Assembly (NCBI GenBank): GCA_905331475.1
Contig: CAJNYU010003189.1
Span: 1-64,000 of the forward strand
Length of the DNA stretch: 64,000 bases
Direction: 5' to 3'
DNA from: Rotaria socialis
Lineage: Eukaryota; Rotifera; Eurotatoria; Philodinida; Philodinidae
Both the position numbers and the translations under genes were made by a program. This document shows positions 22,801 through 35,360 of the stretch, piece by piece. A model generated the notes under the pieces. That model had not been told where the DNA came from. It ran no database searches and was given only the letters and a program-made list of their open reading frames with translations. Positions within the stretch are counted from its first letter, which is position 1. Each line of letters starts with the position of its first letter.

Positions 22801-24608
22801 TGCTTGTGCCTATGCTCTCGGCACTTATTTATCTTCGTCAGCGTCTGGTATCGAATTAAGCGAACGACGAAGTGAACAATCCAAAGAAGTAGCAACTGTT
22901 CTTGTGCGTAGCCTCAACGATGGCTCTCCGCTTGTTCGACAGGAAGTTCTCGTTGCTTTACAACATTTTTTGATTTTATTTGCTCAAGCTCCTACTAGTG
23001 GAACGAACGTTGCAAGTAATCCTAATCGAGCTGGTAATTTATTAAATAAAACTGTTTTTTATAAAGTTACAGAAGCAATACAAACTGTTGCTTCGTCTGA
23101 TCCATCTCATGAAATGGTGCAATTAGCTGAAGCAGTTCTTACACATTCATCAGAAACGTTGAACACAACATTTTTTCAATGGTGCTGTAGTCGATTTCGT
23201 GAATCAAATACAATAGTACGAGATCTTGGATCTGGCATTGCACAACAATGTGGTGCTTTATATTCTGAAGATGAACTTGATTGTTTTGCACGTAGTGGAC
23301 GTTATTGGCGTAATCATTGTATACGTGCGAATCCTAGTAAACTAGCTGATTTTCAACATATGCGTGAGACGATGTTCAATAATCGAGTATCAAATGCTAT
23401 TCCACTCGTTCTACGTCTTCATCCATATGAAAATTATTTAACTGTGGCGAATTCAAATGGAAATTTAAATTTCTATGAATTCGATGGAACTCCACGTTCA
23501 AAAACAACATTAAAGGTTATTGAATTACTTCCGAATTATTATCATATATCTACTAAATGAGAAATTCTCCTACTAGTAAAATACTGAATTTAGTTTTGCC
23601 GGAATCATTTAGACGTGCAAGCTTGAACAGTCAAATATTTTCTCATGAGAACAATAATTATTAATTTAATTTAATTTTCTACTGAGTCAACTGTATCGCC
23701 CTCAAATCTTTCGTATTTATATACTTATGAAATCTAATCTTCTTATATAGGTCGGTGCAATCGGTTCAATAATCGATACATTAGATTTTATTAATGCACA
23801 CGATCGAACATTAATTTGTGTTGGTACTGATACTGGTGCTATTCGTATATTCGACGAATCCACTCAACGTCTTATTTCATCATGGATAGCTTTATACGAT
23901 CATCAGACTCAACTTCATCCATCTCATCATCGTTCAGCGGCTAAGTCTACGGTGAACACAAGTATTTCTACAGCACCAGTAAAATTTAGTGTCGATTGGA
24001 ATCAACAACTATGCCGGATATATGCATCAAGTTCTATTGTTGATTACATAGCATTATGGGACGTTGAACGTGAACGTTGTCTATATACAATGGACACCGG
24101 TACATCTGGTGGTGTTCATTGTCTTCTATCGGATTCAAATGGCTATTGTGCAGCTGGCATGGGTGACGGAACAGTCCGTTGCTTTGATACACGCTCACGA
24201 GAAAGCGCCGTACATATAATTCCACCGCCAACACCATTAAATCGTCATTCTTCAATAGTTACTCTGAAATTTGATGGAAACGATCGTTTAATATCAATAA
24301 GTAATATGGAACAATTAAGGCGATGGGAATTAAGAACAGGCATGAGTTCTGAATTAGCTGTACCACAAACATCACAACATATATCATCAGCTGATGTTCA
24401 TCCAACAGGTAAAGTTTTAGCATTAACGACAGCGAATGCTTTACAATTGAAAACATGTTACGGTGACCTTCTCTTCGATATCAAACATTCAAAATTTGCT
24501 CAAGTATCATGCTTATCATTTCATCAATACCGACAGTTACTTGCTGTTGGATTTAAAGATGGTTCGTTATCGATGTTTACAGGAAAAACAAATTCATCAA
24601 GTCTATGA
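19854..24608 (+). CDS. RPTOR: Raptor, regulatory-associated protein of mTOR
   Basis: Nine exons: 19854-20000, 20059-20161, 20216-20376, 20632-21383, 21667-21886, 21944-22138, 22205-22345, 22586-23515 and 23751-24608. They close in phase to 1168 residues. Raptor is the substrate-recruiting scaffold of TORC1 at the lysosome. The N-terminal conserved caspase-like region has [10 protein letters not shown] and [13 protein letters not shown], and continues with [20 protein letters not shown] and [24 protein letters not shown]-type repeats follow ([45 protein letters not shown]), and then a C-terminal WD40 region from exon 8 to the end ([32 protein letters not shown]). The human protein is about 1335 residues. 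The shortfall lies mainly in the linker between HEAT and WD40 regions, where the human AMPK sites Ser722 and Ser792 are. The exon 8 donor (AAG|GTTATT) is weaker than the others. The acceptor-like TACTCTAG lies just before the start codon. Confidence 0.95.
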
Positions 24609-25068
24609 TGACTTCCTTTTTCTTTTTCGTGCACTTTGTTATTGTTGGTTCTATTTTTTTTTCTACTGATTCAGATGATTTTTTTTGCTAATAGATTTCT
24701 ACTGTTGATGGTAGTGGAAATTTGAAAGCTGCTTGTTTTTGTTTTTTCGTATTCATTTATACAGAGAGAATTTTTATAAAACAATTCTGCACCAGTGATA
24801 ATGTGTTTTTTCTCGCTTTAAACAAATTCTTCGAGTGGTAAACACGATAAATAGAATCGTTTACTGAGAATTTTCTCTCGTGAACATTTCAGTTCTGTGA
24901 ATTGTGCACTTATATTTGCTAATTTTTTTCTTTGATAGAAAAATAATCTAAATAAACAAGCCCAATTTTCATTCTATTCTTTTGTCAATTTTAATTCTTA
25001 TCCAACAACAAAATAAATAGTAGGCATTCAGACAGTCGTTTCAGTGCATTTTTCAGGGTCACCAGTTC
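24609..25068. other. spacer downstream of Raptor
   Basis: Probable 3' untranslated region and spacer. AATAAA-like signals near 24950 and 25010 could end the Raptor transcript. No gene seen. Confidence 0.4.
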
Positions 25069-25076
25069 GCATTGGC

Positions 25077-25681
25077 CAGAGCTGGGCGAAATACTCGAAG
25101 TACTCGTACTCGAGTACCATTTTGGTCGTACTCGTACTCGTACTCGAGGGTGAAGTACTCGAAGTCCTACACCAACATTAATTATATCAAAATGATGCTT
25201 GATAAAATCATAATGTAGATTTTTTCAAGAAAGAACAGTAGATTTCTTTCTTTTCTTTTATATTTATATATATATATATATGTATTCTGAATGAATCATT
25301 CAGATAAATATTTATCCTTCTTTATATGAACTGGGTCTGGAATACTTATCGGTGTCGGCTACATCAGCACCTATTGAAAGAATATTTTCTCAAAGTGGAT
25401 TTGTAATGCGCCCACATCGCGCATCGTTAACGTCAAAAAATGTATGTTTGATTACATTTAAGAAATGTAATCAAGTTTTGTTGTAGTTTTTTTTTTGAAA
25501 ATTGATAATAAACGTAATTTAAAAATATTGATTCATGACTAAGACTATTTCTTGATCTCACAATTGATACGTAATCTCTAACACTACCAATTAAATTTTC
25601 TCTAATAAGTTCGCGACAAACACATTCTCATACCATGTACTCGTACTCGTACTCGAAAAAGTCCGTACTTGCCCAGCACTG
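25077..25681 (+). mobile_element. hAT-type DNA transposon, internally deleted
   Basis: The ends are CAGAGCTGGGC and, inverted, CAGTGCTGGGC, typical hAT termini. They are flanked by GCATTGGC (25069-25076) and GCATTGTC (25682-25689), an 8-bp target duplication with one mismatch. Iterated GTACTC/GAGTAC motifs lie just inside both ends. The interior keeps a piece of transposase (see 25303-25486). The 605-base length shows most of the gene is gone, so it depends on transposase from elsewhere. Confidence 0.85.
25303..25486 (+). pseudogene. hAT transposase C-terminal dimerisation fragment
   Basis: About 60 residues in one frame ending at TAG 25484-25486. They include YLSVSATSAPIERIFSQSG and the following RASLTSKNVCLI, which match the hAT C-terminal (hATC) dimerisation domain: ATSAPxER, then FSxxG, then RxxL. 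The N-terminal and catalytic parts are missing. Confidence 0.8.
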
Positions 25682-25689
25682 GCATTGTC

Positions 25690-27674
25690 TATGGAAAACA
25701 AAGCAACATTGATTATCTTTCATTCTAATAGTGTGCCTATGAATAACACAATTTCATGTCATATTTTCTAACCCATAAAGTTATGCCGAGAGAAAAATGG
25801 CGAGCAGTCAAGTAGGAAAATTTCAAACTGATGGCATCTGCCCATATCATCGTAGTCGAGTTAAATAGCTCAATTATTTCCACAAAAAATATTTTTCTAA
25901 TAGATAAATTGATAAACTAAGCATGCAATATAAATCTAATGTATTTCCAACATATTCTCTTTGATGAACTATGCGTCTTTCAGTGCATCTTCTAAGACTT
26001 TTGTGTCACTTCACAACATCTATGTATCAAAATTAATATTTATATGCTGACTTCCTGACCGCTATAACTAGTTTTGATACACATGTTTCATACATACAAT
26101 TGATGTTGTCAATATAAAGATATAAATCATTAGCTGAATATAGTGTCTGACAGTTTTATTTGTTGCGCTTGGAATCCAGACTTGTTTTTCTGAAACACGA
26201 CTGTTGTATATCGAGCTAATGTATCAGAAACAGTTGCTATGTTGTAATATTCCAATAGCAGATGGGAAAGTGCGAAAGAAATAGTAATATAATTGTGAAG
26301 GTGATACGAGATATAAACCTAGTTTACTTTATTTTCTAATTGAATATTTTATTTTTAACACTTCTAGTGAAAAATCATAGGAAATGACATGTCATGGAAG
26401 TAACTATTGTCGGAAACGACCTATCTGGGGAACAACAATCGTGCGTTCAAACGTATTTTCTTCTCCGACGACTTAAGCTCGCTATACGTTGTCTCTAAAA
26501 ATATCTCGTTGATCGTCTTATTCGCGTTAAATGAATAACAGTTGGGCTTATCCTTTATTCTCAGCAAGTTCCAATAGGCTCTCTCGGTCTCTTTAGTACA
26601 CCACTTGTCATTCATACAAGTACAAAAAGAAAATTACTTCTCTTCGTCATATCGATATTGCGAAGCAAAGAAAAAAACGCCATTCATAAATTCGATTCTG
26701 TTTAGTAATTGAATCTACTTGAAATCAAAATCAAATAAGTGAGAATATTTTAATAGTCAACCGATCCTATGCTATGAAAGATTCTCGGTCAAGTTGTGCT
26801 TACGAATCGATTCGACATGTGATTAATCTTATCAATGTCTTTCATATATTCCCAAAACACCATGTGAATTGAAATATGGCATCTTGTACATGAACAATAA
26901 GACTAAAGACCAACATAAATTATTCTCGCTATTTTACTCGCCGACAAAAGAAATTACAGAAATCTGCATTTTCTCCTTGTATATAACTGTCAAGAGTATT
27001 TTTAGCTAATTCAATGTTTTCCTAAATGTTTCTGTTCATAGAAAATACCCTTGAAAATGAAAACAATCAGTTATACGTTGACATCTTTGTTTTGTCATTC
27101 TATTTTGTTATGTTATTACGTAGTTTTTGGATTCTCAATATTTAATAGGCTATGCTAAGAAGATAAGATAGACAACTGGCGACATCCACGAAGTCATTGT
27201 TTTCTAATTGAGAAAACCCAACGATAAAATAACGTACTTGCGACCGAATTCTTTTCTATTGCATATTTGAACTTCATGATTTATTAAACATGACATTATC
27301 AAAATAGAACATCTAAGAATTACGAGAATATTCTATTCAACCCCTTGGAAGTTCTTAATAGAAAATATTCCAAAAAAAATTAATATTTCTTTTCTATCAT
27401 GACAACGTCAATTTAGATCCTCGAGAATCTTCTCTAATTACTTCAATTGTGATCCGTTTTCTCTCTATTAAATAAATAATGGCTTTAATTGACAGCAAAT
27501 TTTTATTGAATATTAATAGAAACTATGAAACTTTCTTCGACTTATTAAATCTCAATTGAAATTTCCGTAATTCAATTATTAGAAAAAAGGTATATTTTCT
27601 TGTTTTCATCTATTTCAATGCTGGTGATTACAAAAATATTATTTTGCCATTTTTCGAACATAGAATTGTTGTCT
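25690..27674. other. non-coding stretch
   Basis: AT-rich, with no recognisable gene. A minus-strand frame at 26421-26615 shows no family motif. Confidence 0.45.
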
Positions 27675-27682
27675 ATTGTAGG

Positions 27683-27908
27683 CAAGGAGGAAACGGCGGG
27701 ATTTTGGACTTGAAGTTACTTTCAGCTATTTGAAGTAACTTACTTTGAAGTACTTTTCAACTTCAAATTTTTCTGAAGTTACTTGAGGCTATTTTAAGCT
27801 ACTTGTTTCTACTTTGAACTACTTGGGTGGAACTTTGAGCTACTTCAAGCGGTCTACTTTGAAATAATTTGGCGTACTTTTCTACTTCAAGTCCGCCGTT
27901 CCCTCTTG
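27683..27908. mobile_element. hAT-like MITE, 226 bp
   Basis: Terminal inverted repeats CAAGGAGGAAACGGCGG and, from the right end, CAAGAGGGAACGGCGG. They are flanked by perfect 8-bp direct repeats ATTGTAGG at 27675-27682 and 27909-27916. The interior repeats ACTTGAAGTA-like and GCTACTT-like motifs and has no coding capacity. Confidence 0.85.
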
Positions 27909-28163
27909 ATTGTAGGAGAAAGACAGAGATAAAAGCATGAATAATGATTATAATAATAGCTTAAATAGAGAATTGCATTGAAAGTATCTCATTATATTTT
28001 AGAAATTATGAAAAACTTTTTGGTCTAAATCTCTATTGTATTTTAATTGTTTACAGAGATGAAAAAAAAAAGAAAAGTATGAGTAGATTGTTTGTTGTAA
28101 GTGTAAAAACCATCATTGAATAATGTATATTTATGTACACAGTTTGTTTTTATCATATTCTTT

Positions 28164-29033
28164 TTAAGACGAATCATGTCCAGTACTATCAATCGATGAT
28201 GGAAATGATAATAATGAAGGAAAATATGTTTTCGGCTTGTAATATGATCGAAATAATGATACAGATCGAATAATTGTTTGATAGAAATGTGCATTTATTA
28301 ATAGGCAAAATAAATGAAAAATAAGTGATGCCGTTGATTTAAATTTCATTTCACTTGTTTTAAGAAACCATAAAGAAACTAAATGAAAAGAACATTTTTT
28401 TAAATTTATTTCACACAACGGAAAAGAAAAGACTTACTAAAAAATGATAATGAATGGAATAAAGTAAGAGAGACTAGAACTAGTTGTAGACTATTTTTGT
28501 CTCCCGATCGAAGTGTTAAACCAAGGATTGCTGCCAAAACTAAATACAATTCCTTTTATTTGTCAATGTTCAGCAAAACAAAATTATGGTATCCTACAAG
28601 CATAAGTTGAAGCAAGATGTAATGTTGATTCAAAACTACCGAGTAATATGAGTCGTAGCGAGGACGGCCAAAGTAGACCCTATCGAACACAAATACGGCG
28701 TTTGTAATTCAATAATTTTCATTATATTATTTACCATCACAGTAAAACAACTGAATATTGTCGTTGTTAAAAGTAGCCATGTGGCTAGTTTTGGTGGTAG
28801 TTGAAAAATTAATTGGTCTGAATGCCCAAGTATTTGAGTAATTTTTGAACCTGCTGTATCGCCAACACCTAATAGTTTTCGAGCTTTAAGACGACTTTGC
28901 AGATCTCCACAACTACTTTTCCTAAAATGAAATATGACTTTTTTTCGTTTAAAATATGTATTCCACTAGAATAAATTTTTATTTATTCATCACAAAACAT
29001 AAAATGACGAACCTACCTGATTGAAAGCTGCAT
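28164..29033 (-). CDS. orphan multi-exon membrane protein
   Basis: I do not recognise the family. Proposed exons on the minus strand: 29017-29033 (ATG, 17 bases); one from 28921 downward with KARKLLGVGDTAGSKITQIL and a hydrophobic run (LATWLLLTTTIFSCFTVMV); 28438-28539 (FLAAILGLTL then LVLVSLTLFHSLSFF); and 28164-28378 (SLWFLKTSEM, then SLIFHLFCLLINAHF), ending STGHDSS. Donor and acceptor sites are good for the first, third and fourth exons. The donor of exon 2 is not settled: a site within the hydrophobic run at GTTGTTTTAC keeps the frame. Three to four membrane helices with a short polar N-terminus and a Ser-rich tail are predicted by eye. Confidence 0.5.
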
Positions 29034-32000
29034 GAATAACTTATCTATTGAATGATGAATAGACAATGAATAACTATGATAAACAGTTTGTTATGGTAAT
29101 TCAATCGAACGTGTGAAGAAATAGAAGAAAAAATTTTCTTCTTCTATATATCGTGACAGGAGACTAATAAGAAATAGATATGTTAGTCATAGCTATGAAT
29201 CGAAATCGTTTAGAAGAAAACGAAGGAAACTAAGTTTCATTATGCCTACTGTAAATAACGGAAAAGAATAGAACAAAACAAATAGAGATGCCGAATAAGA
29301 TGAAGAAGAAAATAAGAGAAGAAAAGCCAGCTCGATGAAAATAGATAGATATTCTGTCTGTTTTGTATGATCCTATACGGCTGTTGCTGCCGTTGTTAGT
29401 ATTCTTGGCATACTAACTATTAATCTGTGGATCTGGCAACTCAAAAAAAAAATGACAGAAAGGAAATGGAACGAGAAAGGATTTTAGATTTCTACAGTAA
29501 AATAATTGCCATATGGTAAAGAGCAACACATTATATTCATCAACGTAATTGAACAAGTTTTATTTCTACTAGAGAAATACATACATGATTAAATCTGGTT
29601 TGTTTGAACTGTGTAGAAGCATTTTAGATGTTAATATACAGGATTAAACATGATATTGTGATTTCTTTCCCATACATATATATATATATATGCATGTTAC
29701 ATTCCTTTTTGCATCTGGAAAATAAAAGATCAAGAGAAAAAAAAAGAAGAAAAATCCAAATGAACATTAAGTTGCTGCATGTCGCTATAACCAGATAAAC
29801 TTCTTAGTCTGTCTTTCGCCGACTATACTGCATGTGTGTCAGTCGAGGTTGATTAATAAAATCATAGATATTTTGATTGTGACAGACATAAAATCGTGAT
29901 CGACTTCTTATTTTCAACTGACACACCATGCATCAACATTCTATGACGTCAGTAAGAGACGTGCTAACCCATCAAGTACTAGGTGTATATAGAGAGTGTA
30001 AAATACTCGAAAATGCATATGCGTGATAGGTCACGAGAGAGGAAGAGCCCGTAAGCTCTCTTCCAGTTCTGTATGGCTTCATCGTAAAAACTTTTTCTTT
30101 TTTATCGAGTGTCTATTAGAATTTCGTACATGAATATAACACACAACAAAAATTATAGCAGACTCTTATCAAATTAATAAAAGAAAAAAATGCATGAATA
30201 ATATTCAGCAGCTGTCAGCTTATAATAACCAGCTACTATCGCGTGTTTGGGCTTGTCTAAAATATTGATCCTATGTGCGCGTATTCTTCATAAAAGAGAA
30301 AATTTGCTCACTCCGTCATGACATGTTAGACTTAATTAGATTATGAGTAGGCGTTCTTCTAATCTTCACAATATTTATTCCAGTATATTATAATATCTCG
30401 AGTAATGCTTGTGCAAATCTACGATTTATATGGTCAAATAAATATGGGATACTAATCGATGAATAAATTTTAGATGCAGGTTTTTCTTTGTATCGAGCTT
30501 CGATAAAAACATATGTTTTATGACGCACGTCGAAAATAAAATATTTAGTCAATGATTTGGCAAGAAACGATAAAACAATATGTTCTCGTTTTCATCATTG
30601 ACGATGTTCGTTTTTATCCGTCGATTTATCTAATAGACGCTAGACAAGTCTTAAATAATAATTGTATGCAGAGATCATTTAGTTGCGCACAACAAAAGTA
30701 CCAGATGGAATTCACGCTTGAATAATCATTCGCTAATCAATTATACTATTGTTCTAGGCAAGGAACGATTCGATTAAACGAGTGTACGCAGTGATATTTG
30801 TCGAAGGTCATAGTTGATATGCAACTCGATAGTAATTCGATTTTTAGTATTAACTTAATAGAAAGTGCTAACGTCGCCGATGATGACGTCCTTGCTCTTC
30901 AACTGACTTGTCTTCTGTCTCATCGACATAGTTTATAACATAAACTATGTGATGTGTTCTAGTTGTTGATTCTACTCATGTTTGAACAGTTGAATTTATA
31001 ACATCAAAAATAAAACTGAAATCAATCAATGATGAAAGATCTGCATAATCCCATATAAATATATATTAAATTCTTTTCCGTTCGTTTTCTTTTTTATGTG
31101 TAAATTTTTACACTGTGATGTGATATATAAATGGCAACCGACAACGACGGAAATAACAAATTTCTATCGATCTAATTTGGATGAGAAATGAAAAATTAGA
31201 AATGCACATAAGACAAATGTATACAAGTAAATGGTTATTACAATACAGACGAATCAATTAGGATATGCCTTTGATGTTTTTGTTACGTCTTATTTCTATT
31301 GTAAACAAAAAAGGTTCTGCGATAGTTCATCGTATTCATTTTGTAAAGAACCGGCTTGCTTTTGTTATTATTCATGTTCGTAAAAATGTAATATTTAGAT
31401 ATTCTATTTTAATCAGGCAAGGATTAGAGCTTTGATATTTCTTTCGGTTTAGCTATCTATTTAAACTTTCTATCTTAAGGCGTATTTAACAGAGCTTGAG
31501 ATTCAGTGAATCATAAAAAGAAAATTGCAACATGAAATCGGTTATTATCGGAACTACAAATTATATTGTCAATTTTGAAACTATTCAAGTTTGGTTTCCT
31601 GTTATGTTCTAGACATGGTGATCTTCGCGATTTAATGTATTTCATAAATTTATCGTTTGTTTACTATTGATTAATGTTATGAGATTGTCAAAAATAAAAA
31701 AGAAAGTCTTACATCACCAATCAAATTATTAGATTGCGATGATGAAAATAAGAGTTAATCAAACTGTCAATTTGATTCTGTTTCGTGATATTTTCAAGTG
31801 TAATCAAGATACCGCTTTTGATGGCTCATTTTTCTCAAGATTCTCAATTGAATAGTAGAGATTAATATATTTATGTGAATGAATGATTCGATTGTTTCCG
31901 GTGTTTTATGCTATAAAAGTCAATATCTTACTTCTTTGTTTGACAAATTAGAATTTTTTATTTTTAATATTATATTAAATTCGTTTTCATTAAACAATAA

Positions 32001-33904
32001 CACAGTAATAAACATTTTTAGCTATGAAAACAATAATCAAGTGTTTCCACACAATAAAATAGTTGATTGTGAGTTCTGTTCTAATAGGGCCAAGAGCGAA
32101 TTATTGAAAAAGAATATAATTATATTGTTTTCAATTAGAAACTATTCAGAATTCGGATTCACATAAATTATGGAGTCCAGGTATAATTCTGCCTGTCAAA
32201 TTGTGAGCACTTTGGTGCTAATTAGCTACATTTTTTGTCTTTCAATAGGACATAACTCCTAGCCTGGCCAGCCGCAGCCAAGTACTTTTCTTCAGCAAGC
32301 AAAATGTTACATCGATGTTTAACATAATTACTGTACGATAAAGTTAATGAGTATGGCATTAAAGTAGTTAGTGTATCCGATAGTTGTATCAGTAGAAAAA
32401 CTAGATATTTATTTTAAATCAAAATCATAACCTGAAATGAATGCGAACAAACGAATAGCACCTATATATATCATATTCATAGCAAAAATTGTATAATCAA
32501 TGGATTGACAAAAAAGACGCAATCTGTAGTTGACATTCGTAGTATCATCATGGCTATATCAATTGATGTCTAATAAACACAAAAGAATACTATGAAGTTA
32601 GAAGAACTTTTCGGTGGTTCTTTTTTTTTTCTTTCGTTTGAAAGAAATAATCATTATCCTATTCTTGCAAGTAAATATAGCGAAGATGTGACATCTTTGT
32701 AAACAGGATATTCTTCGACATCCGTGTATGCATATGTATGTACACAAAAACAAATATCAATATCTAATACCCATCACCTAATTGACAAACTAATTACACG
32801 TGCTGTTTGTCTCTGTCTGTCTGTTGTATATATTAGGAAAAGGATCGAAAGATTGAACACGAATGATCCAATCGTTAGATAGGGCGGACGAACTCGTGCC
32901 CATCAACGATAATCCCTCGTCAATATAATTCGTAGAGAGTACGCCCTTTATCATCGTACAAAAAGAAAAAGATGCGACAAGAGAGAGAGAGAGACAAGAG
33001 AGTTGGTCAATACTAAATTTTGTATAAATAGACAACGTTTCTTCAGTATTCATCATTCGAAATATGATCAGAGCGAAAAGGTAAGTACACACGAAGAAAT
33101 CTTAGATAAGTTTCGAAATTGTAGAGCAGCTGAATTTCATCTTACCAAACAGCATTAGTTCGATTAAATTGAATTGCTAATACTGTCAGGTAAAGATGGC
33201 CTAAGGACGCTCATTCAACGAAAACAAAAGTTAAAAAAATTCATTTTGTTCGATGTTTCTTTTTTTTCGAAAAATTAAAATATTTAATTTCAGATCTGCA
33301 GCTTGTATACTATTCAGTATTATTCAATTAACCGAGATAGAATATTATATTTAAACAGTATTATTTGAGTTTTCTTGCTTTAGTAAAATAGTCTCTAGTC
33401 TTAAAGGCTTTATTACTGATCAATAACGTAAAGTTTAATCTTTGTCTTCGATTAACTTTATTATCTTCAACGTGAGCATTTGTATCACGTCGCGTTTAAC
33501 ATGACGAAACGACTCAATACTTCATAGTACTGTTTTAAGCGCATTATAACCAAAAACAGAAAAGAATAAAATGAACAGCATCAGAAAGAAATCATTTATA
33601 TTAATCAAGAGTAATAGCTCGACGCAAGAATAGAAAAGATCTTATAGAATCAAAGATTTTTAGGAGTGCATTGGCGAAAAAAAGTTCAATTATCAAACTC
33701 ACGAATATACCGAGCGATGGTAACTGAAAATTGTATACTGTACAGTCAAACTGCCACGGCCTCTATTGAAAAATAGCAACTGGATAACTGCCAATAGAGA
33801 ATCGTTGAATATGATTCATACATTTCTCACTAGGTTCATTGATTTGATTTCTTAGTAAAACTTTTGATAATTGAATAAAGTAGTAGTATTATTATTATAA
33901 GTCA
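29034..33904. other. long non-coding stretch
   Basis: Nearly 4.9 kb without a recognisable exon. It holds a TGACGTCA palindrome (CRE-like) at 29944-29951, an (AT)n run near 29679-29693, and several small chance frames (31.9 kb plus, 32.8-33.1 kb minus). At about 33063, a short ATG-led segment ends in a good GTAAGTAC donor, but it could not be joined in frame to MRPL4. It may hold regulatory DNA for the flanking genes. Confidence 0.4.
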
Positions 33905-35269
33905 ATGATGATCAAGTCTTCATCGATAGCCAAGGTAAAATCTTAATTTGCTTTTGAAGAATTGCCAAAAAGATGTGTATCTTCATTAGATTCTTCGTCA
34001 TTGTTCTGTCTTTCGATCTATTCAACGTTTTGAAAGTTCTACAACAACATCATTTCCTCGTAGGACCACTTTGTTTTTCTTTATTAGAATTAATTGAATA
34101 AAATCTGAATGATATATTTTAAGCTGAGTCACCAGCAAGTCCTATAACTCAACAACTTCCATTGATTGTTAGTCGACAAATTGAATATCCTCATATACGT
34201 TATCCGCCGCTACAAGCTTGGCTTGAAACATTAGGACAAAAACGAGATGAAAAACTAGGTCTTGTCGATTTGCACCCATCGATTTGGCAAACATCACCAA
34301 GGTATTCACTCACTTATTCTATTGGTCGACTCATGTCATCTCTATTTCAATCGTAGATTGGATATTCTCTATGAAAATGTTGAATGGCAGAAAACTTACA
34401 AAAAAATTGTATGCTAAGTTCCTTAGTGAGTTTATTCGTATAAATTTTCTTTTCGAAATCAAGGATTGGGCATATACACCTCCACATCATGAATATCCAA
34501 ATATGCGAACGAAACCATGGCCACAAAAAGGAACTGGTCGAGCACGACATAAATCGCGTTTTGGTCCACAATGGAAAGGTGGCTATAAAGTCAATGGACC
34601 CAAAGGTCCAACATCATTTTTCTATGTTCTTCCAAAAGAAAAACGCGTCGAAGGTCTTTGTACAGCCTTAACTGTTAAACTTCATCAAGTATGTTCGATT
34701 AACATACAAAATTCATTAATTCCATTTTCTTTTTCGCCTCAATTAGAATGATGTTCATATTGTCGATTCGCTTGATTTACCAACTCATCAACCAACAGTA
34801 CGAATTTTATCGTGTTTTGTGAAACCTGATTCATATCTTACCTGGATTATGCTAATGACTATCTTTTTTATTTTATAGTATCTTCAAGAACTAGCAGAGG
34901 ATCGTTTTTGGGGCCCATCAATTCTCTTTGTTGATGAGTATGTTACCTAGCAAATAATAATAATAATAATCACCGACTAATTATTATTTTGTTATTGTAG
35001 TACGGATATTATGCCACATAATATTATGTTTGCAACTGCTAAAACCGAAGGATTTACGTTGATGCCTGTTTATGGTAAAAAGATGCTTTTTTCTAATCTA
35101 AATTTTTCATCGTTGTTGACTTTTAGGTTTGAATGTTCACAGTATGATAAAGCATACAACATTGGTATTGACCATACGAGCATTGAATAAAATAGAAAAA
35201 AAGCTTCTACACGCATTGCATTCATACGATACACAAAAAGATCAGCCTCCAGCACCGGATGAACCTTAA
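33905..35269 (+). CDS. MRPL4: mitochondrial ribosomal protein L4 (uL4m)
   Basis: Exons: 33905-33934 (tentative), 34129-34301, 34357-34408, 34464-34688, 34747-34797, 34879-34937, 35001-35074 and 35127-35269. From exon 2 on the phases close; with the tentative first exon the product is 268 residues. It is a large-subunit protein of the mitochondrial ribosome near the exit tunnel. Diagnostic segments are LGLVDLHPSIWQTSPR, TKPWPQKGTGRARHKSRFGP, NGPKGPTSFFYVLPK, ALTVKLHQNDVHIVDSLDLP and GLNVHSMIKHTTLVLTIRAL. The human protein is about 311 residues, and the difference is mostly at the C-terminus. The tentative first exon encodes MMIKSSSIAK, compatible with the start of a mitochondrial presequence, but an additional small exon cannot be excluded. 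It ends 91 bases before the POC5 start. Confidence 0.9.
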
Positions 35270-35360
35270 TTTTTTTCATTTTTTTTGATTTGCTAGAAGA
35301 ATAAAATTACAAAAAAAAAAGAAAACTTGATATGTTTGTTAATTGTTTCAGATAAATAAA

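Noticed and set aside
29944..29951. TGACGTCA as a functional CRE
   Set aside because: A single 8-base match in about 5 kb of DNA with no adjacent promoter; noted only as a word.
33063..33079. ATG segment followed by GTAAGTAC as first exon of MRPL4
   Set aside because: It ends in a phase that does not join either possible MRPL4 acceptor without a stop; 33905-33934 joins in phase instead.
32790..33092. 100-residue minus-strand frame
   Set aside because: Ser/Leu-rich without motifs, in a non-coding stretch; typical chance frame.
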